Positions 23,233 through 33,642 of a stretch of DNA of 64,000 nt are shown here, piece after piece. The notes below the pieces were generated by a model. It had not been told where the DNA came from. It made no database searches and worked only from the letters and a program-made list of their open reading frames with translations. Source of the stretch: Jaltomata sinuosa (lineage: Eukaryota; Streptophyta; Magnoliopsida; Solanales; Solanaceae); assembly GCA_003996215.1 (NCBI GenBank), contig QJPP01004107.1, positions 275,254 to 339,253 of the forward strand, written 5' to 3'. Positions within the stretch are counted from its first letter, which is position 1; each line of letters opens with the position of its first letter. The translations under genes and the position numbers were made by a program.

Positions 23233-24399
23233 TGTCACGACCTAACTACCGGGCCATGCGGACACCTACTCTAATCCACCTAGATAGGAGAACCCTTACC
23301 ACCCGAACCAACAAGCAATGCGGAAAAAAAAAACCATTAAATAAGTCCCTTAATATAAATGTTTGGAAAATCTTTATGCAACAGCTTTCAAAAATTTCAC
23401 AACCTTTAAAACTTGCAGAAATTTATTAACAATATAAACACCCTCCCCAGAACCTAGTCTAAGCCGGTACAAGAGCTTCTACAAGATGAGGTTACAACAT
23501 AAAATGGACACAACTCTCACCATAGAAGGAAGTAGGAGCTGATGGAAGATCACCGCAATCCTGAACCTGTGAAACATCACCAACTCTGCAATCAGACTAT
23601 ACCCAAAAAGGTATAGCAAGAGTAGAATCAGCACAAACACACGTATCAGTAGGCATCATCGGCTTACTCGAATTCACTCCCACCATCATATAAAAATCAA
23701 GATAAAATGCACAATGTAAATACTCCACCCCTTTCAACATCACCTTTATCAATTCCCCCTTTCAGAACCAACCTTCCTAACCTTTAGACTTACCAAGTCA
23801 CCTTATCCCTAGACTTCCCAAGTCACCTTATCCCTATACTTCCCAAGTCTCACTTAATTCTTACCAATAACAATATTCATACCTGGACTACCCTTCCCTT
23901 ACCCAAGTCAACCGCCTTGACTAGATATTCAGACTTAACCCGACTAACTTCCCAACCAACCACTTATACCCGTAGTATCACTTACCGGTGTCCGACCCTT
24001 CCTGGACCTCTCAGAGAACTTTCCATCCTGGTTATAACAACCAACAACTACAACCCCAGACTTTCCGTCGTACTCCCAATTGACCAATCACATGAAAATC
24101 ACCTAGCAACCATTGACACATTCAATGACAACAACAGAGTTATATCTAAATCCCTTTCTAATCCCGAAACCCGGACCCTCCAAGGATCCTCTAACCACAC
24201 CTAAGTTTTCAACAGGCTACCCAATCTACACCAAGACCCATCCTTAGATTATTAACCACAACAAATTCTTGACTGTTATTAACACACTTAACGATAATAA
24301 ATTGTAAACTTATAACCTCTTTTACATAATCCGGACCCACTCGGATCCTCCTAACACATCTAGGTGTTAACATGACAGCCCGGTCTACACCAATACCAA

Positions 24400-24775
24400 C
24401 TAATAGTTAACATCATAACCCGGTCTACACCAAGTCCAACTAATAACATAATATAACAACCCAGCCTACACCAAGACCAAACTCATAATATAATTACCCG
24501 GCCTACACCAAGACCAAAAGCACAATATAATATAACAACCCGGCCTACACCAACTCACAATATAATTACCCGGCCTACACCAAGATCAAAAGCACAATAT
24601 AATATAACAACTCGACCTACACCAAGACCAAACTCACAATATAATTACCCGGCCTACACCAAGACCAAACTCACAATATAATTACCCAGCCTACACCAAG
24701 ACCAAAAACACAATTTAATATAACGACCCGGCCTACACCAAGACCAAAAGTAATATCACAATTTATAAACACAAC
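24400..24775. repeat. Minisatellite of about 35-38 bp in the solo LTR
   Basis: About ten imperfect units contain CGGCCTACACCAAGACCAAA with AT-rich spacers (CACAATATAATTACC). Unit length varies because the spacer is duplicated in some copies. Confidence 0.85.
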
Positions 24776-24849
24776 TCGGTCTACTCATGGAACCAACACT
24801 AATCACACAATGCAACAATATCAATGAAATGATGCAGTAAAGTAAACTC

Positions 24850-25262
24850 GTACCAGGCGTGGTACCCGAGCCAACCGTTAGTATTTTCTCGTACCAGGCG
24901 TGGTACCTGAGTCAACCATTTATTATACCCGTACCAGGCATGATACCTGAGTCAACCATTTATTATACCCGTACTAGGCGTGGTACCCGAGCTAACCGTT
25001 AGTATTTCCGTACCAGGCGTGGTACCCGAGCTACATCTCATGCCATTTATATTGAAATGATGCAATAAAGTAAACCCGTACCAGGCGTGGTACCCGAGCC
25101 AACCATTAGTATTTTTTCATACCAGGCGTGGTACCCGAGCCAACCATTTGTTATACCTGTACCAAGCATGATACCCGAGCCAACCATTAGTATTCTTGTA
25201 CCAAGTGTAGTACCCGAGCCAACCGTTAGTATTACCGTACCAGGCGTGGTAACCGAGCCAAC
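24850..25262. repeat. Minisatellite of hairpin units in the solo LTR
   Basis: Ten units, mostly 39-41 bp apart, each contain GTACCAGGCGTGGTAC, a stem GTACCA/TGGTAC with loop GGCG, followed by a CCGAGCCAACC block. Hairpins start at 24850, 24891, 24931, 24971, 25010, 25078 and onward to about 25236. Most variants are transitions. The same unit occurs in only about four copies in the two inner-element LTRs. Confidence 0.9.
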
Positions 25263-26686
25263 CTAATGTCAACAATCCACAATCAAATAGATGAACAAAC
25301 AACTTGTAAACCAACAAGTAAACACACCGTTCAACTCACAGACTATAAAATAGGAACCTTAGATATTCTACACAACTTCCCTAAGCAATGTAATTCATAC
25401 AAACACTTAGGTAAGAGTATAAAATTATACAACATTCATAGGAATCGTAAGCCATCACCGACCCCTCCCCGGGTGGATGACTTAGCCCAACCTTGGTCCG
25501 AGGATGAACTCGTTTCCCCTTACTGACATATAATGAATGATTTCCTTTCTTAGCATAATTTAGCAACTACGTGATTCCCGAGACTTTACCCAACACCAAA
25601 CACAGAGTGGGAACACCTCCCCTTAGCCTTAGTAAAACCAACAGCTACATCTCATGCTATTTACATTCCTGAAACCTTATCTAGGAGTTTTTCATTTCCA
25701 TTACTCGTAGGTCCTAAGCATTCTCCCGGTTCCCCGAACCTTCCTGACATTCCAGTCCTCGAGCCTATCATTTTATTCTAACAAAATAATAAAATATCCA
25801 CATTATATGTATCCTAAAACCAACCCTTCAATCCATACAATTCCTAATTCACACATAACCAGTATTGAATCCGCCAGACTCCGTGTCCAAAGGCCTAATC
25901 ATGGATTCTCCCTTTCATTCTACACAATAATAGAAAATAAAAATGGTCAATCTACTCTTGGGAAGAAACCTAGCCTACCTGGATGTCAAATAGTTGTTCA
26001 ATGCCCTTTCTGGCTCCATGAAGGCGTTCCCTGACGATTCTGCAGGCCCGAATCCGTGGTTTCGCGTCCCTTTCGCTGGAATCCCTCCTCCCCATGGCTC
26101 CTAAGCCTTGGAGCAGCCTAGGAGGGTTTTTGGAATAGCTCTCATTTGTTTTTAGGTATGAAGGAAGAGAATGAAATTAAAAACCCATTTTCTGGGTTTT
26201 CTGTCCCGTCGATCCGCTATAGCAGTAACGCCGTAGCAGAGTCAACCTCTATGGCGGAGGTTGGCCGTCTTGACTTTTGCTATAGCGGTAATTATTCCGC
26301 TATAGCGGAGGTCGCCGTGATGGAGCAGTAGCTCTCTTCACGGACAAAAACTCGAAAATTTCCTAAAAGGAGCCTTTTTTACAACACACTTTGAATCCCC
26401 GACATTCCGGAATCACCCCTTCACATCAATCTCGATTTCAGGAGCTCTTCTTACCCGAATTTGATTTCGAAAAGTCTTACGGAATCCTCTATGTCTTAGC
26501 TACACAAAAAACTAGCTCAAATCGAGACATCAAACCCAATCCTTATCCGGATTGCCCTGGACTATACATCCCTCCAATTCTGGTCGTGGCTAGCCTAGCC
26601 CAGAATTTTCAACTCTCAACCTGAAAGTATTCTAACTCGAACTTGGCATGAAATGTTTACCCGTAATGACAAACTCGGTCGTTACA

Positions 26687-26691
26687 CATAG
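26687..26691. repeat. Target site duplication CATAG, right copy (solo LTR)
   Basis: Identical to 23228-23232. The outer 3' LTR resumes after it. Confidence 0.92.
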
Positions 26692-27817
26692 GGTTCTGAA
26701 TGAGTTTCAAGTGTTAAAAGCAAGTTTTTGAAATTGTAGATTTTGTTGGTATCTGGTATGAGCGCGATCACGCCCTTGTAGCGCGATAGCGCTGAAGGAA
26801 ATTGGGACCAACGCGATTGTGTTGTGGGTCTGGGCGCTATTCAGCATGATAGCGCTCCAGCAACGCGATAGCGCTGAAGAAATGGGTCTCCTTTAGCGTG
26901 ATCACGTCGCTTTAGCGGGATAGCATTAGCATGCTACAATAGCTTATATCAGATTTTTCCTCTCCATTTTGGCACTTGTTTTTTTCATTATTGAACCTAT
27001 AGAGCTCCATTTTGGGTGATTTTTGGTGCGTTTTCTTCGTCTTGGAAAGGGGTAAGTTTCCAAATCTTCGAATTTTCTTTTCTTCACTATTGTACCTCGA
27101 ATTTTAGGTTAATTCTAGATTTAGGAGTTGAAATTGAAAATCTTATCTTGCTCCATTTTCAATCAAACTTCAGTTTTGTGATCTTTAACCATTGGGTAAG
27201 CTATTTATACTAGTTTTACACTTTTCTAATGATTATTTTATGATTTCATCTTCAAATCTTTATTTTTCAACTTGAAAAATTAGAATTTTTCCGGTAAAGT
27301 TAAAGTTTGCTAAATTATTGATTTTATGCTCGATTCTTACCTCGTTTTCAATAAAATTTTATAGTTGAACTTCTTATACTTTGGGTAAACAGAATTTCTA
27401 ATAAATTTCTAGTTTTGCCCTTTTCCGCTCGGGTTTACTTTTGAGTTGACTTTTTAGATCCAGTTTAGAACCTTAACATTATGGGTATGGTTGAATTCAT
27501 GTTTACGTATAGAACTCATTTTTGATAGAGTGGTTGCATTCGGAGGCTCTTCATAAAGGGAAGGCTCGGTGTGACTTTGTAGAATATGCGATTCGGCTTT
27601 GAGGTAGGTTACGGCTTAACTTTTTTTAGACTTTTCTTGGATGGGGACTTATCATGTAAAGCATGCTATGAGTTGGGTGAATTAGTAATTATCATAGATT
27701 TCGAATTAAATTGTGTTATTGTGATTCCCTTGTGGGGGCTTGTATTGATTTTGTTAGTAAAGTAGATGGAGGCGGATGTTGTTCTGGTGATATAGAATAT
27801 GAATTCTTGTGTTGGTA
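26692..27817 (+). repeat. Outer element 3' LTR, second part, truncated
   Basis: Aligns with 6593-7680 of the 5' LTR, including the palindrome cluster at 26755-26935 (TAGCGCGATAGCGCTGAAG) and ATGGAGGCGGATGTTGTT near 27765. Similarity stops at about 27817, roughly 1 kb before the expected LTR end, at the junction with a LINE remnant. Confidence 0.85.
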
Positions 27818-28600
27818 GTGGCCATCTGAACAACCTTAAGAAGGTCTGCCAATAAATCAACTTAAACATTGACACTAGCATAACTAGATCTAGTTTTGTT
27901 GATAGTGACCATGTCCAAGTGCAAGGGCTTACCTACCACAAATGCCAAAGAAAATAGGGATTCCTTAATAAAGAAGGTAGGTAGTAGATAGGGAAGAAGA
28001 TCCATGCCATGACCTGGGTGGTTTCTTCCTCAACTTTGAAGTTAGCATTATATATTAATGGTCTCATTTGATACAAAGATTCATTTTTTGCTATGGTGTA
28101 ATATGAATTTATACTCATGATATTGATAAAAATTTCTACCAGACTGAAATGCATTAGATGTGTTTGTTCCTAAGCAAGTCAATCTTGCATTTTCCTATGA
28201 TATGACATTGTTTCAGAATTTGTAGCCTAAGTTCTTCAAGATCTGGCCACACATAGAAAAAAATTCCAATCACAGCATATTGAAGATCTTCAATTGCATT
28301 CATTCTTTGGACTTCATTACTAGTCCATTTCACAGTTGGTACTCCATCTATATAAGTCGCTTGCTTTATGGGAAAAGGATCAATATCAGCGGGTTTGGTG
28401 GGCAGAGAGTTGTTAAGAGTAGAAGGAATAATTTTGGCAGCATAATTTCCAATTGCCTTAGGAGTTCCATGAGTGCTTTAGAGGGGAGTTTTGATAGAGT
28501 AGGGAAGGGAATGGGAGGGAATTGAGAAGTGGAGGCTATAGCAAGTGATGGCTGGCCACCGGCTATGGCCATGGAAGGGGCGGTAAGTCTAGAGTTTAAG
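27818..28600 (-). pseudogene. LINE ORF1 (DUF4283-type) remnant
   Basis: Read on the minus strand: MAIAGGQPSLAIASTSQFPP from 28572, then in a shifted frame IDGVPTVKWTSNEVQRMNAI, YVWPDLEELRLQILKQC, CKIDLLRNKHI and a stop. Later blocks are YQMRPLIYNANFKVEEETTQ, VMAWIFFP and, after another frameshift, VGKPLHLDMVTINKTRSSYA. This is the DUF4283 domain common in plant LINE-type ORF1 proteins and derived genes, thought to bind nucleic acid together with a zinc knuckle. At least two frameshifts and two stops make it a pseudogene. No ORF2 (endonuclease/RT) is present; the reading ends at the junction with the truncated LTR. Confidence 0.72.
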
Positions 28601-28640
28601 CATGGGGGTGGAGAGCGAAGGAAGCTTTTGACTGATAAAT

Positions 28641-29515
28641 TGAGTGATTTGATGTGAACTACTTTATTAAACCATGTTTAATGATCAACAATGTAATTTA
28701 ACTATATTAAATGATCAATTTATAGCTCAAATCATATCCTTAATAAATTAGATGGTGATTTCATCATGATAGATAATCAACGAAGTGTAGTCATCATAAA
28801 ATGGAGTGATTGATCAATTGAGTGATTTGATATGAACTATTTTATTAAACCATATTTAGTGATCAACAATGTGATTTATCTATATTAAGTGATTAATTTA
28901 TAACTCCAGTTATATCCTTAATGAATTAGATGGTAATTTTATCATGATGGATGATCAACTAAGTGTACTAATCCCAAATAGAGTTATCAATTGAGTAATT
29001 TAATGTGAACTAATTCATTAAATCATGTTTAATGATCAACAATGTGATTTAACTATATTAAGTGATCAGTTTTTAACTTCAATTACATCTTTAATGAATT
29101 AGATGGTAATTTCATCATGATGGATGATCAACTAAGTGTAGTCATCCTAAATAGAGTGATCAATTGAGTAATGTAATGTGAACTACTTTATTAAATCATG
29201 TTTAGTGATCAACAATGTGATTTAACTATATTAAGTGATCAATTTATAATTCCAATTACATCCTTAATGAATTAGATGGTAATTTCATCATGATGGATGA
29301 TCAACTAAATGTAGTCGTCCTAAATAGAGTGATCAATTGAGTGATTTGATTACTTCATTAAACTATATTTAGTGATCAATAATGTGATTTAACTATATTA
29401 AGTGATTAATTTATAATTTCAATTACATCCTTAATAAATTAGATGATAATTTCATCATGATGGATGATCAACTAAGTGTAGTCGTCCTAAGTGAAAAGAT
29501 GGATGTGATTTAACT
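28641..29515. repeat. Satellite-like tandem repeat of about 174 bp, five copies
   Basis: Copies start at 28641, 28819, 28992, 29165 and 29339 with TGAGT(G/A)ATTT or a close variant, giving periods of 178, 173, 173 and 174. Shared blocks are ATTAAACCATGTTTA, GATCAACAATGTGATTTAAC, AATTAGATGGTAATTTCATC and ATGATGGATGATCAACTAAG. The last copy ends near 29515. No coding is seen. The period is close to a nucleosomal repeat length. Confidence 0.88.
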
Positions 29516-29735
29516 ACATTGAGTGTCAACCCCTTTCAGGGGTTGAAGGTTTCTATCGAGAAATTAAGAAGTGTGAGGGAAAAATAAGCCTTTGAATTTT
29601 TGTGGAATAAATGTAAGCAAAGACTTTGCCTCTCATCGGGTATGTTGTTGTAGTAAATACAAGAAGGAACTTTGGTACTTCCCTAATGAATGTCATACCT
29701 ATACTATATGTCATATATATACGTTTATGCACCAT
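29516..29735. other. Short spacer, nothing recognised
   Basis: Contains a minus-strand frame of 60 codons (29553-29735) without recognisable similarity or motif. I do not call it a gene. Confidence 0.4.
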
Positions 29736-29990
29736 TTATATAATATCGATACATGACATATACATTACATAGCTAATTATACAATATCGATACATGACAT
29801 ATACATTGTATAGTTAATTATACAATATCGATACACGTTTGTACATCATTTATACAATACTGATACATTATATATACACTACATAAATATTTATACAATA
29901 TCAATATATAACATATACATTAAGTATACACTACATAACTATATATACAATATCGATACATTACATATACATTATATATACATTACATAC
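29736..29990. repeat. AT-rich minisatellite with ATCGATACAT core
   Basis: Irregular copies of TACAATATCGATACATGACA with AT(A)CATTA(C/T)AT(A/T) spacers occur about every 40-60 bp. The unit ATCGAT is itself palindromic. The array ends just before the isomerase exon fragment. Confidence 0.75.
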
Positions 29991-29996
29991 CATAGA

Positions 29997-30161
29997 ATAC
30001 AAGAACTTTTTAAGAAAACAGATGCTGGTGAGGAAGGTCTGAAGCTATTCCCTTGGTTCAGACTTGTCGTTGACAATTTCTTGTTCAAGTGGTAGGATCA
30101 TCTTGAGAAGGGAAATCTCAAGAAAGTCGTTGATATGAAAATCATCCACAAAATGACTTAA
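29997..30161 (+). pseudogene. IPI: Isopentenyl-diphosphate delta-isomerase, last-exon fragment with stop
   Basis: IPP isomerase interconverts IPP and DMAPP at the start of isoprenoid synthesis. The frame reads TDAGEEGLKLFPWFRLVVDN, then FLFKW, a TAG at 30093-30095 and DHLEKGNLKKVVDMKIIHKM before the TAA at 30159-30161. LSPWFRLVVDNFLFKWWDH is the conserved C-terminus of plant IPP isomerases, so the second W of the WW pair has become a stop (TGG to TAG), and the usual S is F. No upstream exon with the Nudix catalytic motif was seen nearby, so this is an exon-sized fragment, not a gene. The AT-rich minisatellite abuts its start. Confidence 0.78.
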
Positions 30162-31292
30162 AGTTGCTGCATTGCAATCTGGTTATAGTGTTATACCATC
30201 ATAATTTGTTCCTTCAAACCAATAACTATAGTTGTGATTTTCTTAAAGGCAACCTTCTACATTTAAGTTTGTTTCTGGTAGAAGTTGAAAAAGTGGTATT
30301 TTTTTCTCTGATTGCAGTTTTTGCGACATAGTTGTTGCTTTCTATGGAAACTGAATAAGATTATTACTTGTTTGCTGCACGAAAAATAAATTCGAAGCGG
30401 AAGGCAAAAAAATGATGTAGAGCCGACACTAGCAGTGCATGATGTGGGAGGATCCTTCTGCATATCGTGAAGCTCCTTCAATACACTTTTGTGCTATTTT
30501 TTATTTAAATAAAAACATGGCTATATTTGTTGTAAACTAATTACTTTATTGTATATATTTGAAATTATCCCATATATAATGGGTTAATTGGTATTAGATC
30601 AAAATATGAATTCTAAAAAGATATATGTATAAAACTCCATTAAAAAATCAACTTTTTCGTTAGTTTTCACTTTGTTGGAAATATGTGCAGAGGTTGATGA
30701 CCATATTTTTCAAATAAATTCAAGTTACTTTAGTGAGATACTTCTACAAGTTCAATGACTATATTGTCTAAAAAAATTCAAAAGTTACTTTAATGGGATA
30801 TTTCTATAAGTTCAATGACCATTTGAGGAATTGACTCTGATTTTTAACAATAACTTTCAATGGTATTTATTTAAGGGTATTTCTTCAATTCTACAATTGA
30901 ACACTCACCATATATGTGTCCTCTTTACCTTTCTATTTGAAAATTTATTCATGTCATTGCTTGCTAGGTTTCTTTGTTCATTGATCTTCTCTTTTCAATC
31001 ACCTCTAAATTTCCTTGAAGAGGACGCCAGGAAGATCAAGAAAAAAAATAGAATGAATATACTTTCCAGAGCATCTACTTAAATAAGTATCTAATTGAAT
31101 TGATTTATGTGATTCACATTAGATTATTGGAGAGGAAAAAGAAAATATCATATCAAATAAATGAGTTTCTTTCAATGGAAAAGCACAATTCTTCATGTGC
31201 CAAGAATACTATCATTGCTCTTGATTTTCATATATGCAATCGAAATTTGAAAGATGTGATTTTTGTGTAGGCTATTATATAAGAGAGAGTTA
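30162..31292. other. Intergenic DNA, possibly old 3' UTR at its start
   Basis: The first 300 bases may be the former 3' untranslated region of the isomerase fragment, but nothing proves it. At 30712-30825 two copies of a unit of about 57 bp share AAGTTACTTTA(G/A)TG(A/G)GATA and AAGTTCAATGAC. No gene was recognised. Confidence 0.45.
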
Positions 31293-31392
31293 AACAACAA
31301 CATATCCAGTGAAATCACACAAAGTGGAGTCTGAGAATGGTAGCGTGTATGCAAACCTTACCTCTACCTCTTGGAGAGAGTTGTGATAACCA
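31293..31392 (-). mobile_element. TS-type SINE, diverged copy 1
   Basis: On the plus strand it reads AACAACAACATATCCAGTG, then AGTGGAGTCTGAGAATGGTA and GCAAACCTTACCTCTACCTC. This is the reverse complement of the Solanaceae TS SINE, whose 3' end is TTG-rich. The element is tRNA-derived and transcribed by RNA polymerase III when active. It is incomplete at its 5' side. Confidence 0.7.
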
Positions 31393-31902
31393 AATTGTTA
31401 TTAAAATAGAGAACCATTCTTTTGTGCGAGAGTGAATGATATAATTTCCTACTGTTGAGCAGAAAAAGGTGCTGGTGATAATTTTTTTCAGGTAGAATAT
31501 CTGGTTAAACTATATAAATATTTTTTAGATGAAGAAATTGAGTGAATTGCAGTTGGCATACTCCTTGTAATTGATTATGTAATTCTTTTGGTGGAACAAC
31601 TTCCTAATTTTTTCTTATTTCTTTGAAGACGATTGTAATTTTCTCTAGGCTGTATATTTAGATCTCATGTTTCATATGGATGTGTTGTTTGCTTGGTCTC
31701 CGGGTGTCTTATTAACTTTTCAACTTGTCTTACTTTCTGCATTAGCCTCTATTTTGGTCATTATTCTGTTTGATAATCTTCTATCCAAAGTCTTTTGTGT
31801 GCTATTGAGAATTTGTACTGCAATAATGAATCCAATATTACTACATGAGGCTTAAAAATCAGTATGTGGCGATTGTGTTTAATCTTACCGCTTAGGGTGG
31901 TG
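31393..31902. other. Spacer between two SINE copies
   Basis: No feature was recognised. A 62-codon plus-strand frame at 31667-31855 is hydrophobic and leucine-rich but has no recognisable similarity, and its composition is that of T-rich DNA. Confidence 0.4.
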
Positions 31903-32015
31903 ACAAACAATAATAACATATCCAGTGAAATTCCACAAGTGAGGTCTGGAGAGAGTAGAGTGTGTGCAGACCTTACCACTACCTCGAGGAGGTAGAGAGG
32001 GTGGTGACCAAGTTA
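31903..32015 (-). mobile_element. TS-type SINE, copy 2
   Basis: Plus-strand reading ACAAACAATAATAACATATC, CCAGTGAAATTCCACAAGTG, AGGTCTGGAGAGAGTAGAGT and GTGCAGACCTTACCACTACC, then CTCGAGGAGGTAGAGAGG. It is better preserved than copy 1 and in the same orientation. Target duplications could not be fixed by eye. Confidence 0.78.
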
Positions 32016-32119
32016 TGATCAATTGGGTGAGAGAGGTCATTGTGACACCCACACAAGGGTGTAGGATACATGCCTTCATATAATCCAGAATCAACTCTGG
32101 TTTCCTCTATTTTTGGATC

Positions 32120-32127
32120 ACAAGGAG
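32120..32127. repeat. 8-bp target site duplication ACAAGGAG, left copy
   Basis: Repeated exactly at 33024-33031 on the other side of the hAT-like element. Confidence 0.85.
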
Positions 32128-33023
32128 TAGAGGTGAACAAAATCGAACCGCAAATTAAATCGACACGCAAAAAAAATTCGATTAATGATTTGGTTTGACT
32201 TAATTTGATATTGAAAAAAAAAAACTCGACTATAATTGATTTAGTTTGATTTTAACTAAAAAAAGTCAAATCGAATCGAACCAACCCGATATTAAATGTA
32301 TACTATTTTTAAAAATATTTTGTATATAAAAATATTTGTTGCGATATAATTTATAGATATTTCTTAAACTTTTTCATAGTTTTTATCTCTTCGCATTTTA
32401 TTTCAAGTTTATACTTAGAGTTTTCAATGATTCAATAAGTTATATAACCCATAAGCTATTAATAACTCAAATAAAGCCCAAATCAATACTACTGCTAACA
32501 AAAAGTTTTTCAATTCAACACTAAAAATGACAATCATGTTAAATATCTATTCTTTAATTTTGTATAAATACATAAACTAATTTTATTTTTCTATTTAATA
32601 TTTAGTCATGTAGTTAATACTTATTAGACTTATTTTACTATGATTTAATACTTTTAAATTATGATTATTTTCATCATGACTTATTAATATGCAATATTTA
32701 TTCTATATAATTTTATTATTTTTTGGTTGAATATTTTATTGTCATAACTCATTTTATATTTTGTGTTATTTTTTTAAGAAATACCTTAGATAATTGTATC
32801 TTGCTAGGACTAAAGAAATATTTGAAGCACAAATTAATTATATGTTTGTATGAAGACTTTTCCGGAAAAAACCCGAAAAAATTCAAAAAATTCAAAAAAA
32901 ATCCGAGGTTGGAAAATTCATTTTTTATTGGTTTGATTTGGTTTATAAATTTAAAAACCTGACAATAATGGTTTAGTTTGGTACTTAAAAAATCTGAACC
33001 AACTCAGTCCATGTACACCTCTA
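32128..33023. mobile_element. Non-autonomous hAT-like element, 896 bp
   Basis: Starts TAGAGGTGAACA and ends TGTACACCTCTA, giving imperfect terminal inverted repeats with the hAT-like TAGAGGTG end, and is flanked by the perfect 8-bp duplication ACAAGGAG. Both subterminal regions carry repeats of a TCGAACC/GGTTTGG type in inverted orientation (AATCGAACCG at the left, TTGGTTTATAAAT and GGTTTAGTTTGG at the right). The interior is AT-rich without a transposase; the 79-codon frame at 32723-32962 has no recognisable similarity. Confidence 0.85.
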
Positions 33024-33031
33024 ACAAGGAG
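33024..33031. repeat. 8-bp target site duplication ACAAGGAG, right copy
   Basis: Identical to 32120-32127. Confidence 0.85.
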
Positions 33032-33289
33032 TAATATTCATTTGTCTTTTCTTAAGACCATTCCATCAATTCTTTATTTATGTCTATTTGTTCTCCTTTT
33101 GAGGTGGTGGGTGGTCTTGTGGACGGGTGAACTACATAAATGGTCTTCATAGGAGGTGGTCTTGTAATTTTGTCTCCCATCAGAAAACTCTTACAAAATT
33201 AGTCTTCTTTCATTTGTATGTATAGAACAACATCATTTTTGCCCCTTTATACCTCAAATGTTTTAAAACAACTTTCAATGCTCATTTGC

Positions 33290-33640
33290 CTCTCAATTCT
33301 ATTTTTATTTCTTTTTCACTTTTTTTTCTTTAATTTTTCTTTTTTCTTTTTTCTCGACCTTTATTTTTTTTTCCTTTTCTCCTCTCAACTTTTTTTCTCT
33401 TTTTTCTTTTTTTTTTTATTTTTTTTTATTTTATTTTTGTCAACCTTTATTTTTCTTTTATTGTTTGTTGTCTTTTGTTTTTCTTCACTTTTTTCCTTTT
33501 TTTCTTTAATTTTTTTTTCTTTTCTCCGCTCAACTTCTATTTTTTTAATTTTTCTCTTTTTTATTTTCTTTAATTTTTAATCTTTCTTTTCTCTTTTTTT
33601 TTAAAACTTTTTTTGTCATTTTTCTTCACTTTTTTTTTTA
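33290..33640. repeat. Polypyrimidine tract (left arm of foldback element)
   Basis: About 350 bases are almost entirely T and C on the plus strand. The long frame across it (33218-33580) encodes only Phe, Leu and Ser runs and is not a gene. Its partner is the purine tract at 34575-34830. Confidence 0.9.
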
Positions 33641-33642
33641 AT

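Larger units (their letters stand above)
23233..26686 (-). mobile_element. Solo LTR of the inner-element family, minus strand, repeat-expanded
   Basis: On the minus strand it starts TGTAACGACC and ends GGTCGTGACA and is flanked by a perfect CATAG duplication. Its first part resembles the start of the inner LTR (the TCTGGGCTAGGC block and an AATCCGGATAAGG block). It carries the CCGCTATAGCGG palindrome at 26297-26308 and the GTACC/GGTAC hairpin minisatellite, both at distances from the LTR edge close to those in the inner element. No internal region is present, so it is a solo LTR left by recombination between two LTRs. At 3.45 kb it is longer than the 2.2-kb inner LTR, mainly through minisatellite expansion. 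Confidence 0.88.
6142..27817 (+). mobile_element. Outer Tekay-like Ty3/gypsy element, interrupted and 3'-truncated
   Basis: A plus-strand LTR retrotransposon in which the 5' LTR starts TGTAACAACC at 6142 and the matching 3' LTR starts TGCAATAATCC at 22784. Without its insertions it is about 9 kb. It carries gag, protease, RT, RNase H, integrase and a chromodomain-like tail (17958-22740), all with stops. A complete second element (8216-17330) sits in the 5' LTR and a solo LTR (23233-26686) sits in the 3' LTR. The 3' LTR breaks off at about 27817, so the right target duplication is missing; AGAAC at 6137-6141 is the expected left copy. The two LTRs differ at many positions, mostly transitions, indicating an old insertion. 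Confidence 0.85.

Noticed and set aside
24850..25262. CRISPR-like appearance of hairpin repeats with spacers
   Set aside because: The intervening sequences are themselves repeated, no cas genes exist and the context is a plant LTR.
27016..27213. 65-codon frame near the start of the outer 3' LTR second part
   Set aside because: The corresponding part of the 5' LTR (about 6860-7060) does not keep the frame.
33218..33580. 120-codon plus-strand open frame rich in Phe and Leu, and the similar minus-strand frame 34529-34846
   Set aside because: Both are translations of the polypyrimidine arms of the foldback element; low complexity with no protein signature.
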